Source: Fortiea contorta PCC 7126 (lineage in GTDB: Bacteria > Cyanobacteriota > Cyanobacteriia > Cyanobacteriales > Nostocaceae). From it: a stretch of 64,000 nucleotides of DNA. The stretch spans positions 1,183,895 through 1,247,894 of the forward strand of contig NZ_KB235930.1 in assembly GCF_000332295.1 (NCBI RefSeq), read 5' to 3'. Positions 52,333 through 60,802 of the stretch are shown one piece after another. A model generated the notes under the pieces. That model saw nothing but the letters and a program-made list of their open reading frames with translations. It had not been told where the DNA came from and ran no database searches. Positions within the stretch are counted from its first letter, which is position 1; every line of letters begins with the position of its first letter. The position numbers and the translations under genes were made by a program.

Positions 52333-53082
52333 TTAAAATTGGTTGGGTAATGATAAATACAGGAGATAATTTAGCTCATTAACTAGCCAATTTTTGAACA
52401 TGTTATTAATAATTTCCTGATACCGCTCACGTGTTAATATTGCCGGGATTAACTCTTCAACTATAAAAAGATGATAGCCTTGCTCAGTTTTCATTGGCCC
52501 TATCAACTGTTGAGGAGGTACGCTAAATATAATAGTGGCAATATTTGACTGCAAATCAAAACGGTAAATTGTCCCTTCGTAACCACATTTGTGTCGGCGA
52601 TCGCTATCAATATCATAGCGATGAGCCGCGTCATAGAAACTGATTTCGCCCTCTTCAATTTGATAGTAAAGTTCTTGGGCTAAAATTTCCGACTCCACCA
52701 CAAGTTGATAGAGGATAACTTGCTCAAATGCTAGACGATTTTGGATAAAAAACTTTTCTACTTCTTGACTGAATAACGCCTCAGCTAATTTTTTTGATAA
52801 TAAGCGATCGCGTATTCCTTCTTCCCAATCTTCAGCAGAAATCAATTGATCTGCTAACCAGGCCAGCGTATCTGCAGCTTTCTCTAAATGCTGTTCTCGG
52901 CGTTGGCGGTTTGCTTCCGCTTCAATCTCTTCTGTAGTTAAAATAATCCCTCTTTCTTGAGCCACCTGTCGGATGATTTTTTTAAATAAAATATTTTCAT
53001 ATACTTCCTTCAAATTCATCTCACTTTTGAGGAAGTTAATAACTTCCTCCGGTTCAATAAAGATTTTTGCAATGTCATTCAT
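52333..53082 (-). CDS. parvulin-like protein 3, cytosolic
   Basis: A 249-residue paralogue of the parvulin-like proteins at 44253 and 45161. The N-terminal half includes LFKKIIRQVAQERGIILTTE; the parvulin-like part holds AQELYYQIEEGEISFYDAAH, KCGYEGTIYRFDLQSNIATI and IGPMKTEQGYHLFIVEELIP. No signal peptide. It stands alone, flanked by long noncoding DNA. Three copies in one locus suggest a role tied to the peptides or transporters rather than general protein folding. Confidence 0.8.
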   Translation of the reverse strand: MNDIAKIFIEPEEVINFLKSEMNLKEVYENILFKKIIRQVAQERGIILTTEEIEAEANRQRREQHLEKAADTLAWLADQLISAEDWEEGIRDRLLSKKLAEALFSQEVEKFFIQNRLAFEQVILYQLVVESEILAQELYYQIEEGEISFYDAAHRYDIDSDRRHKCGYEGTIYRFDLQSNIATIIFSVPPQQLIGPMKTEQGYHLFIVEELIPAILTRERYQEIINNMFKNWLVNELNYLLYLSLPNQF

Positions 53083-53532
53083 TAGTATGTATATTTTTTC
53101 AACTGTAAATAAGCAGAAATTGTCTAGAACAGATCCTGTGGTAGTTAATATGAATACACACCAATAATTTAGTGTAGTATCAATGCGTATTTTGCAATAC
53201 CCCTACTTTTCAGCCTGAGAATGTAATCAAATAGTAGGTGCACGCACTATGTCTACGTAACTTATATTCAAAAAAAGTTAGATTTCATAGAGATTTCCCG
53301 GTTTGTATATTTAGCCTGATTTGAGGAAATTGGTATAATTATATGTTTGTTATGGTTGATATCAATTTTTTATCTCAAAAAAACTGTAGATAAACTGTGG
53401 AAATTACTGAAAGCTGAGTAAATATCTGAAATTTAAACAATGTATTTAAAAAAATCAGCTATGTAGAATTTACTGAGTATAACGCTCAAAGTGGCTAATA
53501 ACTTGATTATAAATTTTGGCAACACATAAAAA

Positions 53533-53565
53533 ACTGGAAGCTATTCAAATTTTTTAGCTTCCAGT
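53533..53565 (-). terminator. hairpin terminator, orphan
   Basis: An 11-bp perfect stem, actggaagcta and tagcttccagt, 11-nt loop, with T-rich sequence after it on the minus strand. No gene ends here, so it may close a small RNA or a long leader transcript. Confidence 0.6.
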
Positions 53566-54118
53566 GCGTGCTGTATAAGTTGCTAATTGACAAAGTAACG
53601 CTTATCCAGTTTGGGAGGACTAGGATGACAATATTTTCTAACAAGTGTCATAGCAACAATTTACTAGCCATGAACATTATCTAATTGTCGCTTTTTCTCT
53701 TTCCACTCTTAAGCGTAGTTTTAAATATAAGCTTTTGGGCTAAAGCATCACTACAGTCAAGGAAGTTTGAGCAACATAACACTAACTATCATATAAATAG
53801 ATAGCAGTGATTTAAGGTTGAGATTGAGAGAACCACCATTCCCCCTTTCCTGAACTCAGCCTTTCAGGGAAAAAGAACCACCAGTAGCAACACTTAGACT
53901 CTGAGTTTTGGTCTAGCAATTATCTATTTTGTGGATATTGATTACTAAAGTAATCACTTCGATAAATTTCTTGTTCAAAAATATTTATTTTTTTGAGAAC
54001 ATGAAATTATCTTATCAGTCACTTCTGTTTAAGTTGCTATCTATAATTTATCTGATTTTATGAAAATATATTTGCCATTTTGGCAGCTTTTATTAAATTA
54101 TTTTATAATAAAAAATTA

Positions 54119-54153
54119 CCTGCCATACTCACTTCTGCTTAACTGTATGGCAG
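54119..54153 (-). terminator. intrinsic terminator of the HetP gene
   Basis: A 10-bp stem, cctgccatac (54119-54128) and gtatggcagg (54144-54153), followed on the minus strand by TAATTTTTTATT. It sits 55 nt beyond the stop of the HetP gene. Confidence 0.85.
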
Positions 54154-54207
54154 GATTATTGGCACTCAAGTTCCTAATAATCAGTAGATACTGATTTAAT
54201 AGATTTT

Positions 54208-54678
54208 TTAATTAAATTCACAAAAATCCAAGGGAAAATCTTGAGTATTTTCTGGTTTTAATTCAGATTTAATTGCTTGATATTCATGGACTTGCTTTGT
54301 GAGCCACTGCTCTAGACTACCTCCACGAATTTCAGCTTTTTGTTTTCTAACTACGTCCAAATAAGCTAAATCTTTAATTTTATTTAAGCAACTTTGGGGA
54401 AGATTGGTATCAGAGCGCTTGTCAGCAGATTGGTTAGCAATTTGCATACTGACATTTTGTTGTTGGTTAGACCTATTAGCTTGGGTATTTTCTTTGAGCA
54501 ATCGATTGTATGTGCGGTAAGGAATGTAATGTAAAGGGTTATAACCAGAAAACCTTAACATTAAAACACATGCCCAGGAATACTTGCCGGCAAGAATCGC
54601 TTCCACTACTTGGTCAAACTGTTCAGGATGAATTGTTTTATTGAACTTGCTACTAATACCAGGAATATCTTGATTCAT
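54208..54678 (-). CDS. HetP family protein
   Basis: A 156-residue protein with the HetP core in residues 19-63: [20 protein letters not shown], then [20 protein letters not shown] and LKEN. Heterocyst commitment factors of this family are found only in filamentous heterocystous cyanobacteria. The C-terminal 90 residues are hydrophilic, with a helical part ([37 protein letters not shown]). It is closed by a terminator and lies between the two C39 ABC transporters. With the small HetP-like protein at 43693 it makes two HetP-type genes in one peptide locus. Confidence 0.92.
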   Translation of the reverse strand: MNQDIPGISSKFNKTIHPEQFDQVVEAILAGKYSWACVLMLRFSGYNPLHYIPYRTYNRLLKENTQANRSNQQQNVSMQIANQSADKRSDTNLPQSCLNKIKDLAYLDVVRKQKAEIRGGSLEQWLTKQVHEYQAIKSELKPENTQDFPLDFCEFN

Positions 54679-54824
54679 AGTTTTGGTTGTCTGAAAAGAA
54701 GTAAACTAGTCCAGTTTCTTCGGTTATGGGTGTGCAATTGAGTTGAAAAACTGCTCTAGCCTGTTTGCAGTTGTTGAATCGGTCAAGGAACGTATCGATA
54801 AACTTTTCTGGAGGACACAATTAA

Positions 54825-55403
54825 TCAACAAGTGCAAACAGAAGTCTCCCAAATTTGGAGATGCTTTCGCAGTTCCCACAGATTTTTCTGTAGTTTAAGC
54901 TGAGTTTTGATATTCTTTTGCAGAGTGGTAGTTGCAGCAATTTTGGCTGGGAAGTTGGTAATTTTTCCCGCCGATAGCGAGTTTAACTTGGTGACTGGTT
55001 GTTTCCAAAAAACCAAGCTTGACAATTTGGTGAGCACAACATCTGTTTCTACCGGTGCGATCGCTCCTAAAGTAGAATTGAGCAAGTGAGTCCAAACCAT
55101 CAAAGTTATGATTTGGTTTCCTTGGGTGTGGGCGACTTGTACAATCTTTCCTGTCCACATCCAAGTGACGATAGCCACAAACAACGTTTGACCGTTTAAT
55201 TGCACCAGATTGATTAGCAATGAAGGCTGCTGACAGCAGCACCCCTTCTGCTCGGTATTTGCTTCCTGAAAGTTTCCGGTGCTGGAGTTGTTATTTGTGC
55301 ATTTTTTTCGTAAAGTCTCTGTTTTCACACTGACTTTACTGACGTAATTTGCTATTTTTTGAAGCACTAGTTTGACTGCATTTAACCTGATGATTTTTTC
55401 CAT
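54825..55403 (-). CDS. possible hypothetical protein, cysteine-containing
   Basis: A 192-residue frame with ATG 55403 (MEKIIRLNAVKLVLQKIANY) and a weak aagg upstream. It has one hydrophobic stretch (LFVAIVTWMWTGKIV) and a CCC cluster (KGCCCQQPSLL). Overlapping frames on the same strand are also open (115 residues at 54895-55242), so this may be a decayed gene. No family recognised. It would precede the HetP gene on the same strand by 146 nt. Confidence 0.35.
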   Translation of the reverse strand: MEKIIRLNAVKLVLQKIANYVSKVSVKTETLRKKCTNNNSSTGNFQEANTEQKGCCCQQPSLLINLVQLNGQTLFVAIVTWMWTGKIVQVAHTQGNQIITLMVWTHLLNSTLGAIAPVETDVVLTKLSSLVFWKQPVTKLNSLSAGKITNFPAKIAATTTLQKNIKTQLKLQKNLWELRKHLQIWETSVCTC

Positions 55404-56477
55404 GAGCTGACCTTGTAATCGGAAACTTAACTGTTATTGATCAAGCCTGTTTGCGGCTTTGTTGCGATTCCTCAGATTTTCCTTCTACTCCCAGCCGATA
55501 GGGCTGGTGCTTAAGGAAACTGCTGTGGCTAATCACTTCTGCGCTGTCATTTTGGCTTGATAGTAAACGCTGGGTATAAATTTACCTTTTGTTATGTCAG
55601 ATGACTGGTAGGAAAAAGTTTCCGTGTGGCTCTTGGTAGATGCAGTTTCGTCCTTCTTAAAGTTGTCTAACTCCTAACCTAATTGTCTCACCCTGGTATA
55701 ATTTGCACTTTTTTTCAAAAATTAGGAGTTTTTCAGTAGTATTTCCTACTTTTTCAACTAGAACAAAAATTTATTCATCCTTGGTGATCAAGAACAACAT
55801 TATTATTTATACTATCTTTTTCCATAAATGTCATCTGCTAAATTAGCAGCTTTATAAAATAAATCTACTGAATTTCTGGGCATATTTACTTGTGTATTGT
55901 GCAACTTTGCTTTTTGTCCCTTTTTTGTTGACTATCGGGGGGCATAACCCCTCATTAAGTGTATGTTTAATTGTTTTATTTGCGTTGACTTAAAAATCGA
56001 GTTTTCCAGTAACTCTAGCTTTAAATAGTCGGTGAAATTAGCAATAGAGATAGCTAAAAGAAGTTATCTTGTTGCTAAAATTATTGATAATTTTTTCTAA
56101 AATATGCTGTGAATCATTTTGGTTTTAATTGCCTCTAAGCTCCTATTTATCGTATTTGTGCCGATTTTAATGAGCAGTGCAGTGTGGGCAAAGCTATCAG
56201 ATAACCTAGATGGGGTTCAGCAAGTAATTATCAATTACGATTTGTAATTTTTACAGTTTTATGATATAATTGCCAAGCCACTAAAATTAATTATTAAATA
56301 ACTCCAATCAGACATTTAAAAGGCGATAGTTGAGCCAATAAAGGGTGATAAAGTAAATTGGTAAATTTTTCTATATTTAAGCCAGCGAAAGATATGAACT
56401 TGACAAACTAAGCTGTCAAGTTGCTGGTAATGAGATTCGTTTCTAAATTGACATCTAACTGATAAATAAAAGTGGAC
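55404..56477. other. noncoding region before the second C39 transporter's end
   Basis: About 1.07 kb of AT-rich DNA with no supported ORF, lying between the stop of ABC transporter 2 and the 54825 frame. Nothing recognisable beyond AT-rich sequence. Confidence 0.4.
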
Positions 56478-59400
56478 TCACAGATGTAATTGCAGTTGGG
56501 CTAAGTGGCGATAAAGACCATTGATAGTTATCAACTGCTCGTGAGTGCCTTGTTCAATCAGGACACCTTTGTCTAAAACTAGGATGTGGTCGGCGTGGCG
56601 AATACTAGCGAGACGATGGGAGATAATGAAGGTGGTACGAGCCTGAGTAATGCGGGCTAGGTGCTGTTGTAGTTGGTGTTCTGACTCAGCATCTAGGGCG
56701 CTTGTGGCTTCATCCAAAATCAAGATTCCGGGATTCCTAATTAATGCACGGGCGATCGCTATCTTTTGTCGCTGTCCCCCAGAAAGTAGCGCGCCCCGTT
56801 CCCCCACCTGGGTGTTGTATGCTAAAGGCAGAGCTTGGATAAAACTATGCGCTTGTGCAAGTTTGGCTGCAGCGATCGCTTCTGCTTCCGTAAATTCTGG
56901 CGAATAGAGGGTAATATTTTCTAAAATCGTTCCCGAAAACAAACAATTTTCCTGCGCTACCAAGCCCAACTGACTCCGCAACGACTGGGGAGACACAAGA
57001 GAAACATCATGTCCATCAATCAAAATTCTGCCGTTATCGGGTTGATATAAACCAGCCAGCAGGTTAACTAAAGTGCTCTTACCTGAGCCACTACTACCCA
57101 CAATGCCAATAGTTTGCTGGGGTTTCACCTGGAAAGAAATATTTTGTAAGGTGTGGCGTTCCTCATCGCTGTGGTAACAAAAGCTCACATTCTCAAACTT
57201 AATTTCACCACGAATTGCAGGCATTACCAACAACGGTTTTTGGGGGTTTTCTTCCGGTACCGCACTCAAGACATCATTGAGCCTTTCCAGAGAAATTAAT
57301 ACTTCTTGGAACTCATCCCACAATTTCACCAAAGCTAAAACCGGGTTAGTCACGTTACTAATCAGCATGTTAAAAGCAACGAACTTACCCAGAGACATCT
57401 GCTCACCAATCACCAAATTCGCTCCGTACCACAGCACCATCGTGCTACCAAAGTGATTAATCAAACCACTGGTTAATTGCAACTTATTCGCCAACTTCTG
57501 TCCTTGAAACCGCGACTTTACCATATTCATGAACCGTTCCTCCCAATGCCTGCGTACGGAACGTTCAGCTACAGCGGTTTTCACGGCAGTAATATTAGTA
57601 ATCATTTCTACCACGGAAGCGTTTTGGGCTGCGGATGCTTGCAAAACTTCCCGAGAAACTTTTTTGAGCAATGAACTTGCACCCAGAGTTAAAATCACAA
57701 TGGGCACAATCCAACCCACGACAACCAAGGTCAGATGTAAGTTGTAACTAGCCATCAGCCCCAGATAAATCACTGCCATCATCATGTCTATGCTGGTACT
57801 AACTGCGTGACGACAGAAAAATAGCTGAATTTTGCGGTTTTCTTGTACGCGACTGACAATATCTTCAACTTGGCGCGATGCAAAAAATCGCAGTGGTAGC
57901 TGTAATGTGTAACTAATGAAGCTCCCGATTAAATTTTGGTCGATGCGGCTAGCTAAATAGTCCAGCAAAAATTGGCGCTGTGCTCTAAAAGCGATCCGCC
58001 AGATGCCTAAGATGAAGAAAACGCCGACAAAAATATTTAAGCTGAAGAAGTGTTTTTGGGGAATTACTTGGTCGATTAACGTTTGAGTAATTAGGGGAGT
58101 CGCTAGCCCTAACACCTGTACGATCACTAAGGCAAAAATAATTTGCTGGCATAATTGCTGGTGATGGCGAAATAACTGCCAATAGCGTTCTAAAGAAACT
58201 CGTTCCCGCTCCACAGACTCAAACTGTTTGGTGGGATTTAACAGTAGAGCATATCCTGTCCAGCTAGCTTGGAACTGGGCGCGGGAGAGCCAACGCTTAC
58301 TGGTGGCTGGATCGGAAATTAAAATGCGATCGCCTTTAATCTGCCAAACAACTACATAATGAATACCTTGCCAATGGGCAATCCAGGGGTTATAATATAG
58401 TTCTAACTTACTCAGACTTGCTCGCACTGCCAGCGCTTCACATCCCAAAGCTTGTGCTGCTGTTGCTAAACCCTGAAGTGAGGCACCCATTCGATCAACT
58501 CGCGCCAAACTTCGCAATGTATTGAGGCTCAAGCGTTTGCCCCAATAGCTGCTAATCATAGCTAAACAAGCAGCACCGCAATCTGATGAGCTTTGCTGTT
58601 GAATAAAAGGATAGGGACGCCACAACCTAGTAATTGACCGTGGTTGCTGCTGTTGAAAGTCAATGTTTGGCGTCGCTAATACGGGTACTGGATTTTCTGC
58701 TTGGGGTAAGCGTGGAGGAAGTTCAATTACTTTGGGGACGGGATTCAAGGAAGCAGGAGATGGGAGGGGGATGTGTCCCTGCTTTGCTATCTCTATCGCT
58801 TGCAGATGTTGTAATTGAGAATGGTCAGGAAAAATCTGAGGTGCAATCTCTCTAGCTGATTCCCAGTATTCTATGGGCAGATGATAGACTAACAAGTCTG
58901 TTTGGGCGATTTGATCGGTAATTTTGTCATCAGGATATCCCCAACTTAAGCCTATGTTGGCTGTGGTCGTTGCTGACGGACAAATTTGACCATTGACCAA
59001 CCAAAAGCGCCCTTTGCTAGGAGGAGTTGCTGTCGCTAAGGATGCGCCCGCACTGATGTGAATTTCCTTCAGGTATGGTAATAATTGGCGCAATGTCGAG
59101 CTAGTGAGCGATCGCCATTCTGTATAGCATTTGTAGAAAATTAGGGCTTGTCGTTCAACTGCTGAGTGTTGTAAATAATTTTTTAGTTGCGGTAGACGTT
59201 CTAACCAGAGTTGGAGATCAGCAATGGAGATTTGCGCTACACAACCTGCGCTCGCGGCGATCGCTCGGTATGACAAAGATTGATCACAAAATAAATCATC
59301 AGCCCCAAAAGTCTGCTGTGTCAACAACAACTGAGTTGAAACCTCTCGTCCCAAAGTTGAGTCAAATCCTAACAACCGCACTCGTCCTTGACAAACTAAA

Positions 59401-59630
59401 TAGACAATCTTGTTGCTGTCCGTGATTTTTGCACTTAAATCATAGACCGTCAGTTCGTCGCCTAGCTGAAACTCACGCAGCACCCAAGCTTGAATCAAGT
59501 CTGATGCTGGGTTGGTATCCCCCGCAACCATCCTCAAAAACTTGAGGATAGACGCTTTTGGAGTGGGAGATGGTTGATTGCTGCTATATTCCAACTCTCC
59601 CTGAACTCTTAACGACGAAGAGGGGTTCAT
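56478..59630 (-). CDS. peptidase-C39 ABC transporter 2 with cyclic-nucleotide-like N-domain
   Basis: A 1050-residue PCAT paralogue of the 47877 gene. CRP-like N-terminal region (about 55-160, LGDELTVYDLSAKITDSNKI, VYLVCQGRVRLLGF), Pro-rich linker near 290-330, C39 peptidase with Cys in QQQSSSDCGAACLAMISSYW near 350, His in AHWQGIHYVVVWQ, Asp in ISDPATS; membrane helices from about 490; ATPase with GSSGSGKSTLVNL, LSGGQRQK and LILDEATSALD. Catalytic residues are intact. No HlyD partner is adjacent, so it may share the one at 46231 or act alone. Confidence 0.95.
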   Translation of the reverse strand: MNPSSSLRVQGELEYSSNQPSPTPKASILKFLRMVAGDTNPASDLIQAWVLREFQLGDELTVYDLSAKITDSNKIVYLVCQGRVRLLGFDSTLGREVSTQLLLTQQTFGADDLFCDQSLSYRAIAASAGCVAQISIADLQLWLERLPQLKNYLQHSAVERQALIFYKCYTEWRSLTSSTLRQLLPYLKEIHISAGASLATATPPSKGRFWLVNGQICPSATTTANIGLSWGYPDDKITDQIAQTDLLVYHLPIEYWESAREIAPQIFPDHSQLQHLQAIEIAKQGHIPLPSPASLNPVPKVIELPPRLPQAENPVPVLATPNIDFQQQQPRSITRLWRPYPFIQQQSSSDCGAACLAMISSYWGKRLSLNTLRSLARVDRMGASLQGLATAAQALGCEALAVRASLSKLELYYNPWIAHWQGIHYVVVWQIKGDRILISDPATSKRWLSRAQFQASWTGYALLLNPTKQFESVERERVSLERYWQLFRHHQQLCQQIIFALVIVQVLGLATPLITQTLIDQVIPQKHFFSLNIFVGVFFILGIWRIAFRAQRQFLLDYLASRIDQNLIGSFISYTLQLPLRFFASRQVEDIVSRVQENRKIQLFFCRHAVSTSIDMMMAVIYLGLMASYNLHLTLVVVGWIVPIVILTLGASSLLKKVSREVLQASAAQNASVVEMITNITAVKTAVAERSVRRHWEERFMNMVKSRFQGQKLANKLQLTSGLINHFGSTMVLWYGANLVIGEQMSLGKFVAFNMLISNVTNPVLALVKLWDEFQEVLISLERLNDVLSAVPEENPQKPLLVMPAIRGEIKFENVSFCYHSDEERHTLQNISFQVKPQQTIGIVGSSGSGKSTLVNLLAGLYQPDNGRILIDGHDVSLVSPQSLRSQLGLVAQENCLFSGTILENITLYSPEFTEAEAIAAAKLAQAHSFIQALPLAYNTQVGERGALLSGGQRQKIAIARALIRNPGILILDEATSALDAESEHQLQQHLARITQARTTFIISHRLASIRHADHILVLDKGVLIEQGTHEQLITINGLYRHLAQLQLHL

Positions 59631-60802
59631 GGTTTAATTTCAGATTTTGGGGTAAGCTTGTTAACTTTGGTAAATGCTTATACTGTCAGTACAAACAAGT
59701 TGCTAATTCTTTCACTGTCCGACTTCACATCATTCCAACAGCCTCTGGAAAACGCAATTATTTGTGTTTGTTATCACCAATTGCTTAAAGTTCATTTTTC
59801 AGCGGCTTTGTGCGAATGATAGTTGAGAAAATAACATTTTACTGGCAAAACCTTATTTATGTTGCCATCAGCGTATCAATTATTTACTGATGACTAGTTA
59901 TAAGATTTTTGCTGTTGTCACCAATTAATATCTGACACTTGATCAAAATTTTACTTACTTTTTAATCAGTACTTATTCCTTTCTCACTGTATTTACTGTA
60001 TTCTCCAAGACATACATTAGACTCCTAAAATCTTTTCCAACAATCTCTATCGATTATATTTTATGTCGATTGATTACATTTAGTTAGTACTTATTTTTAC
60101 AAACATCATATATCAAATATATATTTTTATTTTGGTAAAAATTGTTATTGGCGAACATAATGCATCTGATATGAGTAATTTTTATGGCTAGAGCTATGGT
60201 GATTTAGATTTGTTAAAACAGTAGTCTTAAGTTCTCAGTATGTACCATCTCGCTGTTAATTACTTATATTTTCCTAGGATTATATAAACACCCGGAAAAT
60301 AAAAACCTACTTCTCAATACTTGTGCTCTTAGTTTCCAGCAAAGGAGCAGGTGCAGTGCAAAGAAAGTCAGACCCCAACTGGATTTGGTGAATTGAATCT
60401 ATTGCTTGATTTGAGAAAATTGCGATTAATAATACATAATATTCAGATTTGTATGTATATTTGATTGCAAATTATAGGTAATTTATCTAACAATTACAGA
60501 TTTGCGTAGACAGAGAACAGGAAAATAGTTGATTTTTCTTCACAAAGTTGGATTTGATTGTGGCGACTTATTAACCAAAAAAGATGAAAGGGAACTCTTA
60601 ACAGGGAACAGGAAACAGGGGACGGGGTTTCAACCTACCCTGTGAGATGAGGATTTTTTCGCTCACAATTGTGCTCGGCTTTAAACCTTTACCTCTTTTC
60701 GTCAAAGGGAGAAGGGTTTAAGGGAATTTTTGCATTCTTTTTCCCCTTTTCCCTACCCGAAGGGCTTTTGACTGTATGAAGAGATGAGGAATGATTTTTT
60801 CT
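59631..60802. other. long noncoding region
   Basis: 1.17 kb of AT-rich DNA upstream of ABC transporter 2, containing its promoter. Near 60603-60627 there is an acagggaacagg-type STRR. Further on, cctttacctcttttcgtcaa followed by agggagaagggtttaaggg forms a weak inverted pair. No gene supported. Confidence 0.45.

Larger units (their letters stand above)
53083..54207. other. long noncoding region with two hairpins
   Basis: 1.1 kb of AT-rich DNA without a supported gene. The hairpin at 53533-53565 (actggaagcta / tagcttccagt) with T runs on both sides could end transcripts in either direction and may mark an unannotated small RNA on the minus strand. A second hairpin lies at 54119-54153. Confidence 0.45.
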
